64,000 nucleotides of DNA from Romanomermis culicivorax. Lineage: Eukaryota > Nematoda > Enoplea > Mermithida > Mermithidae. Below the pieces are notes generated by a model. The model saw only the letters and a list, made by a program, of their open reading frames with translations, was not told where the DNA came from and ran no database searches. Shown here piece after piece: positions 23,750 through 34,626 of this stretch. The stretch's first letter is position 1; the number at the start of each line of letters is the position of its first letter. The DNA is taken from assembly GCA_963922205.1 (NCBI GenBank), contig CAWUHX010000265.1, positions 186,001 through 250,000 of the forward strand, given 5' to 3'. The translations under genes and the position numbers were made by a program.

Positions 23750-24690
23750 ATGTACCCCAGACCTCGGAACCTGCTGCCGCCACCGATCTTCCTTTCACCC
23801 CGAAGTTTGGGGCAGGCCTTGGCCGCCCAACCCACACCAAACTTCTGTGGCTACACTTTGGTCGGCTTCAACACCGAGTCGATTATGGCCGCCGATATGA
23901 AAATTTCCAACTTACCCTGCCCATGCCAGCCGATTCTACAGCATCTAGCTATCCGCGCTACGTCCACAGTTTCGAAAGGTTCGCCGCTACCTGGAGGACT
24001 GGACCGCGCTATTCTCCCTGGTCGACGGCGAACACACCATCGTTGTTTCCTTCGATGGAGCCAACGACTGGGCGGGAATATACGCCCTGTTAGGTACCCA
24101 GTTCCAGACTGATTGCCAAAAGAAGAATAAGGACCCCCTCGTCAAAGCGATCCATTTTGATGCCTACCGCATAATCTGCAACATTGACCTCTCCCGGCCG
24201 CTGTAGGAGCTGGCTCGGAGAATAGGGTTTTTCCCTGAAAAGCGCACTTTGAAAGTCACCCTTTCCGCCATGTGGGTGCTGGATGTATCGAAACCCATGC
24301 TCAGATTTCCCGCCCCCTTGCGTTTCTTCAACAACCTGGCGACATTGTTCCTACAATCAGACTTTCTCGCATGCACCGCCCTCGAGGCCTACTATCTGCT
24401 TTTATTGTTTTTGGCTGTTACGGCTTCATCCCCGAGGTATACAATGCTCCCGGGATGTTTCCCTACGACTCGTTGGATGCCCCCGAAATTGATCATCTCA
24501 TGGAAACAATAATCGCCACTTTTCACAACATCACACTGTCAGAAGTTCTACCTGCTGATTCAGCGGATAGAGTTTATCCCACTATGTCACAAATCGCCCT
24601 CCCTGCAATTATGCGAGACGAGGTTCTTTCCGCATACAAATTTTTGATGTTTGATTGTGCATCATCTGACCATGGTGGGTCTCTTTGATA
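23750..24690 (+). pseudogene. DEDDy-type exonuclease-like domain of ORF3, outer element (decayed)
   Basis: Homologue of the exonuclease at 35368-36372 in the inner element. Motif I reads LVGFNTES (Asp to Asn). Motif II is TIVVSFDGANDWAGI with the Asp kept (about 24070). The conserved spacer RRIGFFPEKRTLKVTL aligns with SRKAGICPETLKLKGL. Motif III reads ACTALEAYYLLLLF (Tyr and Asp both replaced). Frameshifts near 23990 and 24400 and a stop near 24205 split it. The segment after motif III (APGMFPYDSLDAPEIDHL) matches VANFPHDIVDPAQIEIL of the inner copy. Active-site losses show this copy is dead; the residue-by-residue correspondence shows the domain is ancestral to both elements. Confidence 0.65.
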
Positions 24691-24856
24691 CGGAACGGTG
24701 CTTAACGGTTTTCGCAGCGTCAAAGTTTTGACACGTATGACGCACCCGAAGCTTCTCAAGGCCCCGAAAGTGCCTAAAAAGAAAAAGAAGAAGCAAAAGG
24801 ACGAATGGAACAAATCCCCGGACATATCAGACGAAAAGATCTGGCCCTCCTACCTA

Positions 24857-25395
24857 TACCTGTAATTGGGCCATACCTGTACTTGGGGGGGGTTGAGGGG
24901 GGGACCCCCCCAACTTGGCCAACCCTATACCCAAAATCATTCCCCCCAATCCCCACCCAGTCTGGAAAAAAAAAATTTTCAAAAAAGTGTGTTTTTTGGC
25001 CTTTTTTGGGGAAAATTTCGACTTTTTCCTACCCCCCCCCCCAAAATTTCGGATTTACCCACCCCAACTGGTTAGAGGTCTTACAGGTATGAATTGGGCC
25101 GGTCGGGGGTTGTGGGGGGACCCCCCCCCAACTTGGTCAACCATATACCCAACCTCCCCCCAGCATACCTGTAAGACCTTCAACCAGTTGGGGGGGGGGG
25201 GTAAATCTGAAATTTTGGAAGGGGGTAGGAAAAAGTCGAAATTTTTCCAAAAAAAGGCCAAAAAACACACACTTTTTTGAAAATTTTTTCAATTTTTCCC
25301 AAACTGGAGGGGGGTTGGGGAGGGGAAATGATTTTGGGTACAGGGTTGGCCGAGTTGGAGGGAGGGTCCCCCCAACCCCCCCAAGTACAGGTATG
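24857..25395. mobile_element. G-run palindromic MITE in ORF3 of the outer element
   Basis: Near-perfect inverted repeat: CATACCTGTACTTGGGGGGG at 24872 is mirrored by the complement ending at 25395. Long G and C runs flank AT-rich arms containing aaaagtcgaaatttt. A direct repeat CTCCTACCTA occurs at 24847-24856 and 25396-25405, a plausible 9-10-bp target duplication. It interrupts ORF3 of the outer element. Confidence 0.7.
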
Positions 25396-25522
25396 CTCCT
25401 ACCTAGATCGATATTGGATGACCCGAAATGACTTCAAGCAGCTGTTACTTCAGCCATGAAGAGCAGCCTTACGGACCAGCTCGTCGAATTAATCAACTTT
25501 CCGGTTTCGCCTATGTACAAAT

Positions 25523-25956
25523 CATACTTGTAATTGGGGGGAAGTGCAATGGGAACCCCCCCAGAAATCGTCGACCATATGGATAGCCATTGGGCGACCC
25601 CCCCCAGGATTTTCCAATCCTATGGCTAGCCATATGATAGCCCTAAAGACCCCCATAGCTTTAGTCGGAAAATACTGAAAAGTGTCACTTTTTCCTTGAA
25701 GAATGTCAATTTTTGAGCAAAAAATGGTCAAAAACGTCAATTTTCTCGAGGCTTGGCGCCATAAGTACATATTTAATCATTTTTAGACAAAAATTACTAC
25801 TTTTTAAACCGTTTTTCGGACATTTTTCATGGAAAAAATCGAATTTTTTTTCCTTCAGGGACCCCTCCCCCCCACCTTTCGAGAATTACTGACCCCCAGC
25901 CCCAAAAAAGTGCTCCAACCCCACCCCCCAGACCTCGGAGCTCTGTTACATGTATG
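25523..25956. mobile_element. CATACATGTAA-family MITE with 8-bp duplication
   Basis: 434 bp, starting CATACTTGTAATTGGGG and ending TTACATGTATG, flanked by exact 8-bp GTACAAAT (25515-25522, 25957-25964). The interior has the palindromic ccatatgg/gctagccat block and an aaaaattgacattttt region shared with many copies at 42.8-47.2 kb and 51.4 kb. The 8-bp duplication suggests hAT mobilisation. Confidence 0.8.
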
Positions 25957-25964
25957 GTACAAAT

Positions 25965-28715
25965 TAGCTATCCGCGATCACCTTCAATAGGAATCTGATC
26001 CCGCCCTGCCACCACTTCTGCAAGAGGTTGACGACGTGTGGATTGAAAGCATCGCCGCGGAACAACCGCTATGCGACTGGACCTACCAGGGTACCCATTA
26101 CCGTTATCACCCCATCACCATTTTTAGTTTTTTACAGGTGGATGGTGACTGGTTTTGAGGCCTAACAACTTTCATGCAGTTGGCTGCACTTCTGGCTTCG
26201 CCTTGTTCTGCCGCTGAATAAGCCTAGGTTAACAATTTGTTGCTTCGCCACCCCCAAAACTTTGATTCAGCAATGCGAACGGCATTCTAAAACTGTCACA
26301 TCTCACTGAATGGATGAACCGTATACCGGAGTGAGAGCTGTCCTTTGCAAGCGACCCCGGAACATAGGTCTGCAACTGGTTCCCTCTATGCCTGATCATC
26401 TCTGACGAGGAATTCCACATGGAAACATCTGTTGAACAAATAGAGATTGACGAATACGACTACACGGCCAATCCCGATAGCCGTTTTCATTTCTACTCAA
26501 CTTTCCTCAACATCATCGACTTTCAAAATCGGTTTTCATTCCCTGCGCCAGTGTACACGTACCCCTTGTCGACTACGGCCTCAGTGCACAAACTCACCAC
26601 CGAGGAACTACTGGATCGCCCAACTTCAGTGATAAATGTAGAGCCTGCTGACGATGAGCTTTTGGACAGGCCGATTTTTGATTTGAATATCACGAAGCTG
26701 CCACTGTCAACTGACACGTCGGCCCTTCCTCCACCCGCTGCAACAGCCAATCTTAAGGCGACGGCCACGCAAATATTCGATTTTTTAAAATGGACGCTTG
26801 ACGAAATATCAACACTCGCCCTGGTGCGGATGGTCGAATCTACTCCGGTCCAACCCACCATGATGGAGGCCGAAACAAACACCACCACGGATCAAACGCT
26901 AAGGGATATACCCGAAGAAAGCACCATCGACCAGTCCACATCAATGGACATTGTGCCTACAGAACCGGCAACAGTATTGCCTCTGACGGGGCCCACCGTG
27001 GATTTGTGCATTTATTTGGCCACTCCCGCAACCCTGCCCGCACTTCCGATTATTGCCACTGTTGCCGCTGCCAGGTATAGTGCTCCTGTTTGTTTTTCGC
27101 AACATATCATTTCAGATCAGCAATGGCAAGCACTAGCAGCAGCTCTCACCACGTACCATTTTTCGTCACCGCCGCCTGGTATGTTGTTCCCGGAACACAA
27201 TTGGATGGATTACCCAGATGCGCTCAAGGAGGAGATACAACGTATTTTGCTGCAGCAACTGATGCCAGCTGCATTGGTTCCTCAAATCGCTCAACCGGCT
27301 CTGGCAATCGCTCAAGCGGCCCTACAGCCGCCCACTGCACCACCATGGCCGCCAGTACCACAACCACCACCGCCCACGACTCTATTGCCACCAACGGCGC
27401 CTATGGATGTTCAAACCCCACAGGCTCTCAGCACGTCTGTGCTGGATTTAGATCACCATGGCCAGCCTATTCGGAAACCCGGACATTATGAACACTCCCT
27501 GAAATGCAAACAACACCTTCAGGATGAAGCTGACTACCGTAAGTCTCACAAAACGCGTACGACAGACGAGCCACGCACCCGGCGAGCGCCGCCACCCAGT
27601 ACTTTGTGTGCTGAGGGTGGCAAGACGCCCAGCGAATGAACAACCCGTCGCCACGAACAACGCAATCAACAAAAAGCTTGCGAAGAGGCCCGTCAATCTA
27701 GTTCGCAGATGGAAATGCTGCAGCCGAAGGACAAATCTACAAAGTCAGCAGCACCAGCCAAACAAACGCTGCCTGCCCGCTACTCGGAAAGTCAATGCTC
27801 ACGCCACGAGTCGCACTCTTGTGATGACCGCCACTGGAAAGAAACCCAACAATTCCACACTACAAGCCATGACAGACACCAATACGAAGGCCGCAACGAT
27901 GCACCGCAGCACCGCACTCAACAAATGCACCAGGTGCACTCCACAGGCTTCTACGAAGACGCATACAGGCATGGTTTCTGCTGATGACCACCGAAGTTAA
28001 CTGACTATATTAGCCCATTGAAGCACGATGCCCAAATCCAGAAATGTTTGGAAGCTTTGAAAAATTTGCCGAAAGCGTTGTTCAAGGTCCTGCTCCCGCC
28101 ACCACACCTGATGGACGTGGAGCCAGCCACGTCATGGGCAACTTCGCTGCAGCCCAGGGCCATGTTGCTGCCACCTACGGCCCCGACGTCCCCCATGACA
28201 ACTACCGTAACTCACACCACGTTGTTGCCGCCTACAGCCCGGACATCAGTTCAGAGCACTACACCCGCCCAACCACAATTGGTTGCCACGACAAGACTGG
28301 TTCTCGGAGTTGCTCCACCAACCAGTTCTGCACAATGTTTCAAACCACGTTTACCCATCCAAGCAACCAGACTGCCAAACTACTTCCATTTCTGAACCAC
28401 AGACTCGCTGCATTGTATTACACTGGCGACGCCTCGTCACCCACCATGTATCGAGTTCATCCCTCGAGTTTTTCATGCTGCGCACCTTGCACAAAATAGT
28501 TTTGATCAATTTTTCTGGGGAATAGGCATTCCCCTTACCATGGCCATTCACATTGGTGCAAGGAACGCATTGTTGGCCTTGTACCAATATTTCTGCGACC
28601 ACTACCGTACCATGTATCATGAACAGCAACCACCCCTATCGCCTGACATCGCCGCACTCATTCTGTGATGGGTTGCTGGCCTCTGAGCCGAGGAACTCCG
28701 TGTAGTCAATGCCAT
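25965..28715 (+). pseudogene. ORF3 of the outer element, central Pro/Thr-rich region
   Basis: After a badly decayed stretch (25965-26418), one reading frame continues from 26419 to 28390 with TGA stops at 27637, 27982 and 27985, and a further TGA at 28393. It is acidic at first (DELLDRPIFDLNITKLPL), then extremely Pro/Ala/Thr-rich (repeats of LPPTAPMDV type), then basic and Arg/His/Ser-rich ([31 protein letters not shown]), then Pro/Thr-rich again. From about 28500 a helical domain begins ([17 protein letters not shown]) that is cut at 28715 by the inner element and resumes at 40728. It looks like long disordered linkers joining the exonuclease to a C-terminal folded domain. It resembles predicted mermithid nematode proteins; function unknown. 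Confidence 0.6.
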
Positions 28716-29312
28716 TGTCAGGGATGGACATAGTCTATCTCCAAGTTGCGAAGAAATCACCAAAGTCGACGCAAAACGCGTCGACACTGATTTGCATAGA
28801 CACTATGCATAAAAGTGCCAGTCGTCTATGTTTTTGGTCATTCTCTGATTGTTTGTTTGTTTTATAATAAAAGAAAGTCGACGGGCCAGTAGGCCATATT
28901 GTTATATAATATTTTATTATATTTTTGTGGAGATTTTCCCGGAAATACAACGTCCCTCCCCTGGACATTTATTGGACGACTCCCAGCGGAGGGAACACAG
29001 GTTAGACCCTGGATCTCTAGAGTGCCAGCCAGCGCGCAAGTCTACATTTACAACTCAATTCTGGGCCTGACTTCTAGGGTTGCCCAGGATTTGAAGTTAC
29101 TTGAGCTCAGAGAGTTAATTAATCTTCTGCAGTTCTTAGGAATGAAAGCAGGAGATCTTTGTTGATTTTGAGACTGACTGAACTGTTGCAAACTGATTCT
29201 ACCTAAGGTTTCGGCCTGATTAGGTGAATTAGTGAGTGACTGATTAGGTCTATTTTTGATACCAATTCATTTATTTATATTTCTCAAGCTCGACACAAGT
29301 CTCATCTCATCA
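28716..29312 (+). repeat. 5' LTR, inner element
   Basis: 597 bp, starting TGTCAGGGATGGACATAG and ending CTCATCTCATCA. It has CATAAAAG (TATA-like, near 28808) and AATAAAA (near 28866). It differs from the 3' LTR at scattered sites (for example accaaagtcgac versus gccaaagtggac), so the insertion is not very young. Confidence 0.92.
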
Positions 29313-29335
29313 AGTGGTGGCTTCTGACATTCAAA
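29313..29335 (+). promoter_or_regulatory. Primer-binding-site candidate, inner element
   Basis: TGGTGGCTTCTGACATT begins 2 nt inside the LTR, the usual position and TGG start for a tRNA primer site. The tRNA is not identified. Confidence 0.45.
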
Positions 29336-29410
29336 GTAACGGAAAATCAAAGGCAAACTCGAGGAGTCAAAAAACCTATTGGTTTTTACAGAGAATTGGG
29401 AGGTTACAAA

Positions 29411-31056
29411 ATGAGTAAAGACAACCTAGGTGGCCTCAAGAGTTCGGGTTTGCCCAGAACACCACCAGGAAAAAAGGCTCGTGATACAGAAAAGTTAATT
29501 GTCCTAACTTAAGCTGAAACTTCAGCTGAAGAGGACAATTGCTCAGATCATAGGCCTTTATCAGTGGAAAATGAAGGCAACCGACCTACGACCTTGGCAG
29601 CTGTCGAGAGGGAGGACAACGACGCCATATTATCGGTCAACGAAGATCAAATTTTTAAAATTCCGTCGTCAACGAACCTCCCCAAGAGAGGGGAATATTT
29701 ACAACCGCCTATTAGGGGACCGGCGCGTCCATTACTGAAGATGAACATTCTGGTTTTGGATCAACAGCAGCGCCAGCTGACAAATAAACCCGCCCAATTA
29801 TTTGATACTTACCATCGATTATATTGGGACAATGAGCGGGAAGAACACTGCGAAAATCCTCGAAAGAGCTCATTGGAGGATAAGCTGGACCAAATCATGA
29901 ACAGGTTAGATGTTTATGATAGAATATTCGCCAACATTGCTAATACAGGTTCACAGAAAGCCAGTAAGGCAAATGAACCGAGGCAAAGCAATGCTGGTTG
30001 TTTGGAACAAGGTGGTGCATTGAAGTTTGAGCAGGCCCAGGAAGAGTTAGGGTGGCAAAATGATGGCATCACTCTTCAGCAAGACTGTAGATGGAAAGAC
30101 CAAAAGTCAAGTCTCGGTCCTAAAGAGCAGTATATGCCTCATTTGCCCACTACCTCAAAAGTGGAGCAGAGGGTGAGCAGTTGTGGTTTTGACGAAGGCG
30201 TAAAAAACCCGAGTCTGATAAATCCAACTGTATCACAACAGAGCAGTTGTATTAGGGGAGAGACCCCAAGTGTCAGGCAGCAGGTTATGCCTACAATGAT
30301 CCCGATTGATCCGGCTTTATGGGTCAATCCGGCTCAAGTAGGCCCAACTGTCTATGACATTGAAAGGGCGATCAAACCGAAATTACTGCAATCTGATATG
30401 CCAAGTAAACAGGTTCTTGCTTTTCTAGTGGAGCTAGAAGGTGAGTTTCGAAAGAATACTCCCAATGAGGTGAAGCTAGAAGCATTAACCCGTTTGTCAA
30501 GGGACTTGCCGAAAGAATTGGCCGAAGAGTCAACGATATATAGGGAGGCCCGAGACAAGATTTTGAATTATTGTGCTCCAGATTGTAACCTGGACATGCT
30601 CAAACGAGATTTATTGGATATTAAACAGGAACCCGATGAAGCAGCAACCAAATTTTTAAAAAGGGTTAGAGCACATGTGAATCTCTTTTACCAGAGTGAA
30701 GCAAAGGAGTTTAAAAACAAAGTGATCATTGAAACCTTTTTCTATAGAAGTTCTTTAACTTATCAATTAGAACTGCAGAAAGACATAGCAAAATTCAAAA
30801 ATTGGTATGATCTTTCGCAGGCAGTCTATGAGATAGAGTTAAAGTACAGAAATGCAATTAGAACATTTGGGCCAAGAGAGCAGCCCATGATGATAAATAC
30901 GGCACAGACGGAAATTGCTGAGGAGCAGCAAGCTGATGTGAATGTAATCCAAAGGCCTTACGAAAGCACCCAAAAGCGCAATAAGGACTTTAGAAGACCA
31001 AACACAGAAAGGCAAACTCCAATGCAATCTTTGCAAAATCAATTGATAGATATAGC
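29411..31056 (+). pseudogene. gag: Gag of the inner element
   Basis: Start at ATG 29411 (MSKDNLGGLKSSG), followed by one in-frame TAA near 29512. From there it is open to the MITE at 31057, about 540 codons in all. The N-terminal half is charged and Gln-rich with a short coiled-coil-like stretch (SLEDKLDQIMNRLDVYDRI). The capsid-like helical region (about 30350-30850) contains CAPDCNLDMLKRDLLDI and RVRAHVNLFYQ, matching [17 protein letters not shown] and [10 protein letters not shown] of the outer Gag. No zinc knuckle is seen. The reading passes directly into RT motifs after the MITE, so the nucleocapsid, protease and RT fingers appear deleted. Confidence 0.78.
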
Positions 31057-31322
31057 CAGGCCCGTAGCCAGGGGGGGCGGGGGGGCACTGCCCCCCCCGA
31101 AATGGGAAAGAAGACGAAATTTTCCTAAGTACCCTACCTTTGAATTTCCTAAGTACCCTACCGTCATTGACATTTTTGCTGATAAAGATCATCGTCGAAT
31201 TGCTCTATCTCATCTACTATGGCCTAATTTTCCAGATAAGACAACCGTTTTGCAACTGAATTTACTTAGGTCAAAACTAAACATGTGCCCCCTCCCGAAA
31301 AAAATTCCTGGCTACGGCCATG
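31057..31322. mobile_element. hAT-type MITE at the gag/RT junction
   Basis: 266 bp with inverted ends CAGGCCCGTAGCCAGG / complement CATGGCCGTAGCCAGG and an exact 8-bp duplication GATATAGC (31049-31056, 31323-31330). It creates an artificial Gag extension rich in Gly, Pro and Arg. The 8-bp duplication fits hAT. Confidence 0.88.
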
Positions 31323-31330
31323 GATATAGC

Positions 31331-31760
31331 AGATGATGAACTGCCTTGAGAGAGCAAAATTTTATACGACTCTTGACCTTAAGTCTGGTTATTGGCAAGT
31401 GCCAATGGAAGAAGGCAATAAAGAAAAGACTGCTTTCCTGTGTCAAGAAGGGTTGTTCCAGTTCAAAGTAATGCCCTTTGGACTGAAAAATGCACCAGCC
31501 GAGTTCCAGAGGATGATGGAAAGAATCCGTCATTTCCATGTTTGGAAGATATGTCTAGTTTACATAGATGATATCATAGTGTTCTCAAATATGTTCGAGG
31601 AACACATAGAAAATTTGAAATTGGTCCTGGATGCTCTGAGACGAGCCCAGCCTACACTTAAACCGGAAAAATATGAATTCCTAATAAAAAACAAGGTACA
31701 TTTTCTTGGTCACATCTTGGATTCTAATGGAATTTCCCGGATCTGAAAAAAGCGCAAGCT
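31331..31760 (+). pseudogene. pol: Reverse transcriptase, N-terminally truncated, inner element
   Basis: Motif A region LERAKFYTTLDLKSGYWQ with catalytic Asp, then FKVMPFGLKNAPAEFQRMME and a fully intact LVYIDDIIVFS active site, then HFLGHILDSNGIS. The fingers domain (KKDGSWR block) and protease are missing, because gag sequence adjoins at the MITE site. A one-base deletion near 31740 shifts the frame into the connection domain. Palm residues are intact but the protein is incomplete. Confidence 0.85.
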
Positions 31761-32477
31761 ATAAAGCAGTTTGAATTCCCAGACTCGGTCAAGCGTTTGC
31801 AAAGGTTTCTCGGAATGCTCCAGTGCTGTAAAAAATTTATACCACATCTGGCAAAGCACGCAGAACCTTTGTATAAGCTGACGGCCAAGAAAAGGAATAA
31901 ATGGCTCGTCACAGAGGATCATTAGGAAGCATTTAATGCTTTGAAAGAAGCACTGGTATCGGTTCCATTTCTTAGGTACCCAGTAATGCATGGCTCAGCC
32001 CAATTCATTCTGCAAACTGATGCCAGTGGAACAGCACTAGGGGCTGTTCTGTATCAAGAGTCTGGAGATGACAAGTGGGTCATAGCATATAATAGCTGTG
32101 TGCTAAAAGAGGATGAGAAAAAGTGGTGCGCAACTGAAAGGGAGTCCCTCCTGATTATCTACGGCCTCAAAATCTATTGGCACTATTTATTGGGGCAGAA
32201 AGTATTGGTTAAGACAGATCACAGACCACTGTTATCAATGAAAGTCAATACTACAACAAATGACAAATTGAAACAGTGGTATGCAATCATAAATCAATAC
32301 AACCACAAGTCAGAATAGGTCCCCGATAGACAAAATGCTATGGCTGACTTTCTCTTCAGAACAGATGAGCCAGAGGATGTGGTGAAATCACCACCTAAGT
32401 GGGAAAGCATGTTCAAATCGGATGTTGTTTCCTCTCATGTAAAAGGAATAAATTAACAAGAACAACAACAAATTTCC
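31741..32477 (+). pseudogene. pol: RT connection and RNase H, inner element
   Basis: Connection: RLQRFLGMLQCCKKFIPHLA. RNase H: LQTDASGTALGAVLYQ (Asp), TERESLLIIYG (Glu), VKTDHRPLLSM (Asp), then AMADFLFRT, the usual C-terminal Asp-containing end. Stops at 31923 (TAG), 32317 (TAG) and 32455 (TAA) interrupt one reading frame. Catalytic residues are all present. Confidence 0.85.
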
Positions 32478-34001
32478 TTGGTGGACGAGAGGAACAACAT
32501 CTACAAGGAGAATAAATCCAACAAGGATAGAAAGGAAGGAGAGGATGCTCGAATTAGTCCTCAGGATGAAAGAGAGCATTCTAAAGGAGTAGAATTGGTG
32601 GAAACCCGAAGCAAAGCTAGTGTTTCGGAAAAGGTGCAGAAAGAAAATCAGGAAACTGATAAATCCGCGATACCTAAGGAACAAGACAATGTGCAGTGGT
32701 TATACCCTAGAAAGGAGGAGGCATTTGATAAACTGGGAACATCAGGAGAAAAAGAGATATCTATTGGCCTGATCCCAGATGACTTGATGAGGAAACTGCA
32801 AAAAGCAGACAAAAGCTTAAAGCCAATCTGGGACAGATTAGGTGCAAATAGCACAACGAAGTATCACACTGGGTTCTACGAAGAAAATGGTGTATTGTAT
32901 AGGGAAACTGAGGCAGAAAGTGAAGACCAATTGGTTGTACCCACAAACTTCAGGGACTCTGTACTGCATCAGCATCATGGTGCTGTAATAATGACACACC
33001 AGGGTTTCAAAAGAACTATCAGTGTCATGAAAAGGCATTATTGGTGGCCTGGCATGGAAAAAGATGTCAGGGAATGGATAAAATACTGCGTTGTCTGTCA
33101 AATAGCAACTGCAGGAAAGCCATCCATTCCTCCGTTGATACCCATTGTGCCACAAGGTCCATTCAACATTGTATCCTTGGATATAGTAGGAATTTCGCCT
33201 TTGGGAGAAAGCATCCCCTATGTTATAGTTTTTCAGGACTATTTCACAAAATGGGTTGAAGCTGAAATGATCCCAGATCAATCAGCAAACTCAGTTGTGA
33301 ATGCGTTCTTAGAAGCTATAATATTTAGGCATGGAACACCAACAAAACTCCTAAGTGACAATGGATCTTGTTTTACTTCGGATTTAATGAAATCAGTTTG
33401 CGACTTATTAGAGTCTAAGAAGATCTTCACTACTGCTTACCACCCTCAGGGTAATGGTATGGTAGAGAGGTTCAACCCAACTCTAATAAAACAGCTGAGA
33501 AAAGTAGCTATTGGAGAACCCGATAGCTGGCCAAGATATCTCAAATCAGTGGTCTTTGCCTATAATGCTACCCCACATGCAGTGACAAAGGCATCACCAT
33601 TTATGTTGTTACAGGTCCATGAGGCAAAGTTTGGGATGAATCTCTCAAAAGCCCTCAAAATAGTAATGCCCATGAATTATGAGGCATATAAATTTATCCT
33701 AACCGACCACTTAACCAGGCTTTATGGTATTATTGCCGAAAATATCCAGAAAGCAGTGGAAGCTAGCAAAAAATATTTTGACAAGAAAATTAAAACCTCG
33801 GTTTTTAAAGAAAATGATTGGATACTTCTTAAAGTTGATAAGCACAAGAAATTAGGCTTAACTTGGGAAGGACCCTTCATTATAACTGATGTTTCCAGGT
33901 TAGAAGATGATGTCATAACAATTGCACGTTATGATAATCTTTTGCTACGGCAAAAGGTTTCAGCAAGTAGGCTAAAAATTTTTCACTACGAGACTACATG
34001 A
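32478..34001 (+). CDS. pol: Integrase of the inner element (open)
   Basis: 507 codons open from 32478. A charged N-terminal linker (to about residue 110) is followed by the HHCC zinc-binding region (MTHQGFKRTISVMKRHYWW ... CVVCQ). The DDE core reads VSLDIVGISPLGE, LLSDNGSCFTS and GNGMVERFN; the three acidic residues are present. The C-terminal part contains PFMLLQVHEAKFG and a basic end without a recognisable chromodomain. This is the best-preserved enzyme region in the nested pair. In the intact element it would be cut from a Gag-Pol precursor and insert cDNA with short duplications (here 4 bp). Confidence 0.9.
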   Translation: MVDERNNIYKENKSNKDRKEGEDARISPQDEREHSKGVELVETRSKASVSEKVQKENQETDKSAIPKEQDNVQWLYPRKEEAFDKLGTSGEKEISIGLIPDDLMRKLQKADKSLKPIWDRLGANSTTKYHTGFYEENGVLYRETEAESEDQLVVPTNFRDSVLHQHHGAVIMTHQGFKRTISVMKRHYWWPGMEKDVREWIKYCVVCQIATAGKPSIPPLIPIVPQGPFNIVSLDIVGISPLGESIPYVIVFQDYFTKWVEAEMIPDQSANSVVNAFLEAIIFRHGTPTKLLSDNGSCFTSDLMKSVCDLLESKKIFTTAYHPQGNGMVERFNPTLIKQLRKVAIGEPDSWPRYLKSVVFAYNATPHAVTKASPFMLLQVHEAKFGMNLSKALKIVMPMNYEAYKFILTDHLTRLYGIIAENIQKAVEASKKYFDKKIKTSVFKENDWILLKVDKHKKLGLTWEGPFIITDVSRLEDDVITIARYDNLLLRQKVSASRLKIFHYETT

Positions 34002-34518
34002 TGGCAGAACTACATGAAAAATCGATGGTACAGTCTTACTGTACCTTCCCAATCAGGGGAGAGTAGAGCGACGCCTGATGTAGTTTTGTAGCGGCAAAAT
34101 CTGCCGATTTGCATGTATTTATTTTACATATTTAATAAATATTTATTCTAATTGTGTTTTGTAACGGTTAAAATCCGTTTTAATATTTTTTGACGTATAG
34201 GATTGTGTTTTAACGAAGCGGAGGAAAAGCTTCTAAAGGGAGAGACCCGTTTTCATAAATTTTTTCATTTTACACTTTCTTGGTTAACAACTCCAAATCA
34301 TTCAAAACTTTCAAAAGTCCTGTCCCACGTCTGCTAACATTTTTCAAATCTTTTTCTAAAAATATTTTGAATGGATGAATCCTCCTGTCAGGCAATTTGC
34401 AGCTGCAAGGGAATAGACTGTAAATGTTTTATACATCTGTCTACTTTTTACAGCTGCAAATTCGGTTTTAAAAAATTTTAATATATTTTGGTGCAAGGAA
34501 AACAGGCCCAACATTTCA
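34002..34518 (+). other. Post-pol spacer, inner element
   Basis: AT-rich non-coding region (several ttttaaaat runs) between integrase and the ORF3 leader. Short minus-strand readings here look like chance. Confidence 0.4.
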
Positions 34519-34626
34519 AATGGGTACGCCGAACAAGTGTACTCGTACGTACAAGGCGATGGACAACGAAGTCCAGTTTGGGGAGCTGCACCAGTGGCAG
34601 AATAATCGATATTTTTTGGTCCACGG
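34519..34626 (+). other. Short upstream reading frame with GTAAGC donor, inner element
   Basis: Begins MGTPNKCTRTYKAMDNE and reaches CACG at a strong donor GTAAGC. Its counterpart in the outer element is at 23134-23270, at the same place between pol and the exonuclease. It may be a leader exon of a spliced ORF3 transcript; the acceptor is not established. Confidence 0.3.

Noticed and set aside
24774-25280. Several Pro/Gly-rich readings across the G-run MITE
   Set aside because: Products of long G and C runs and the inverted repeat; no coding signal.
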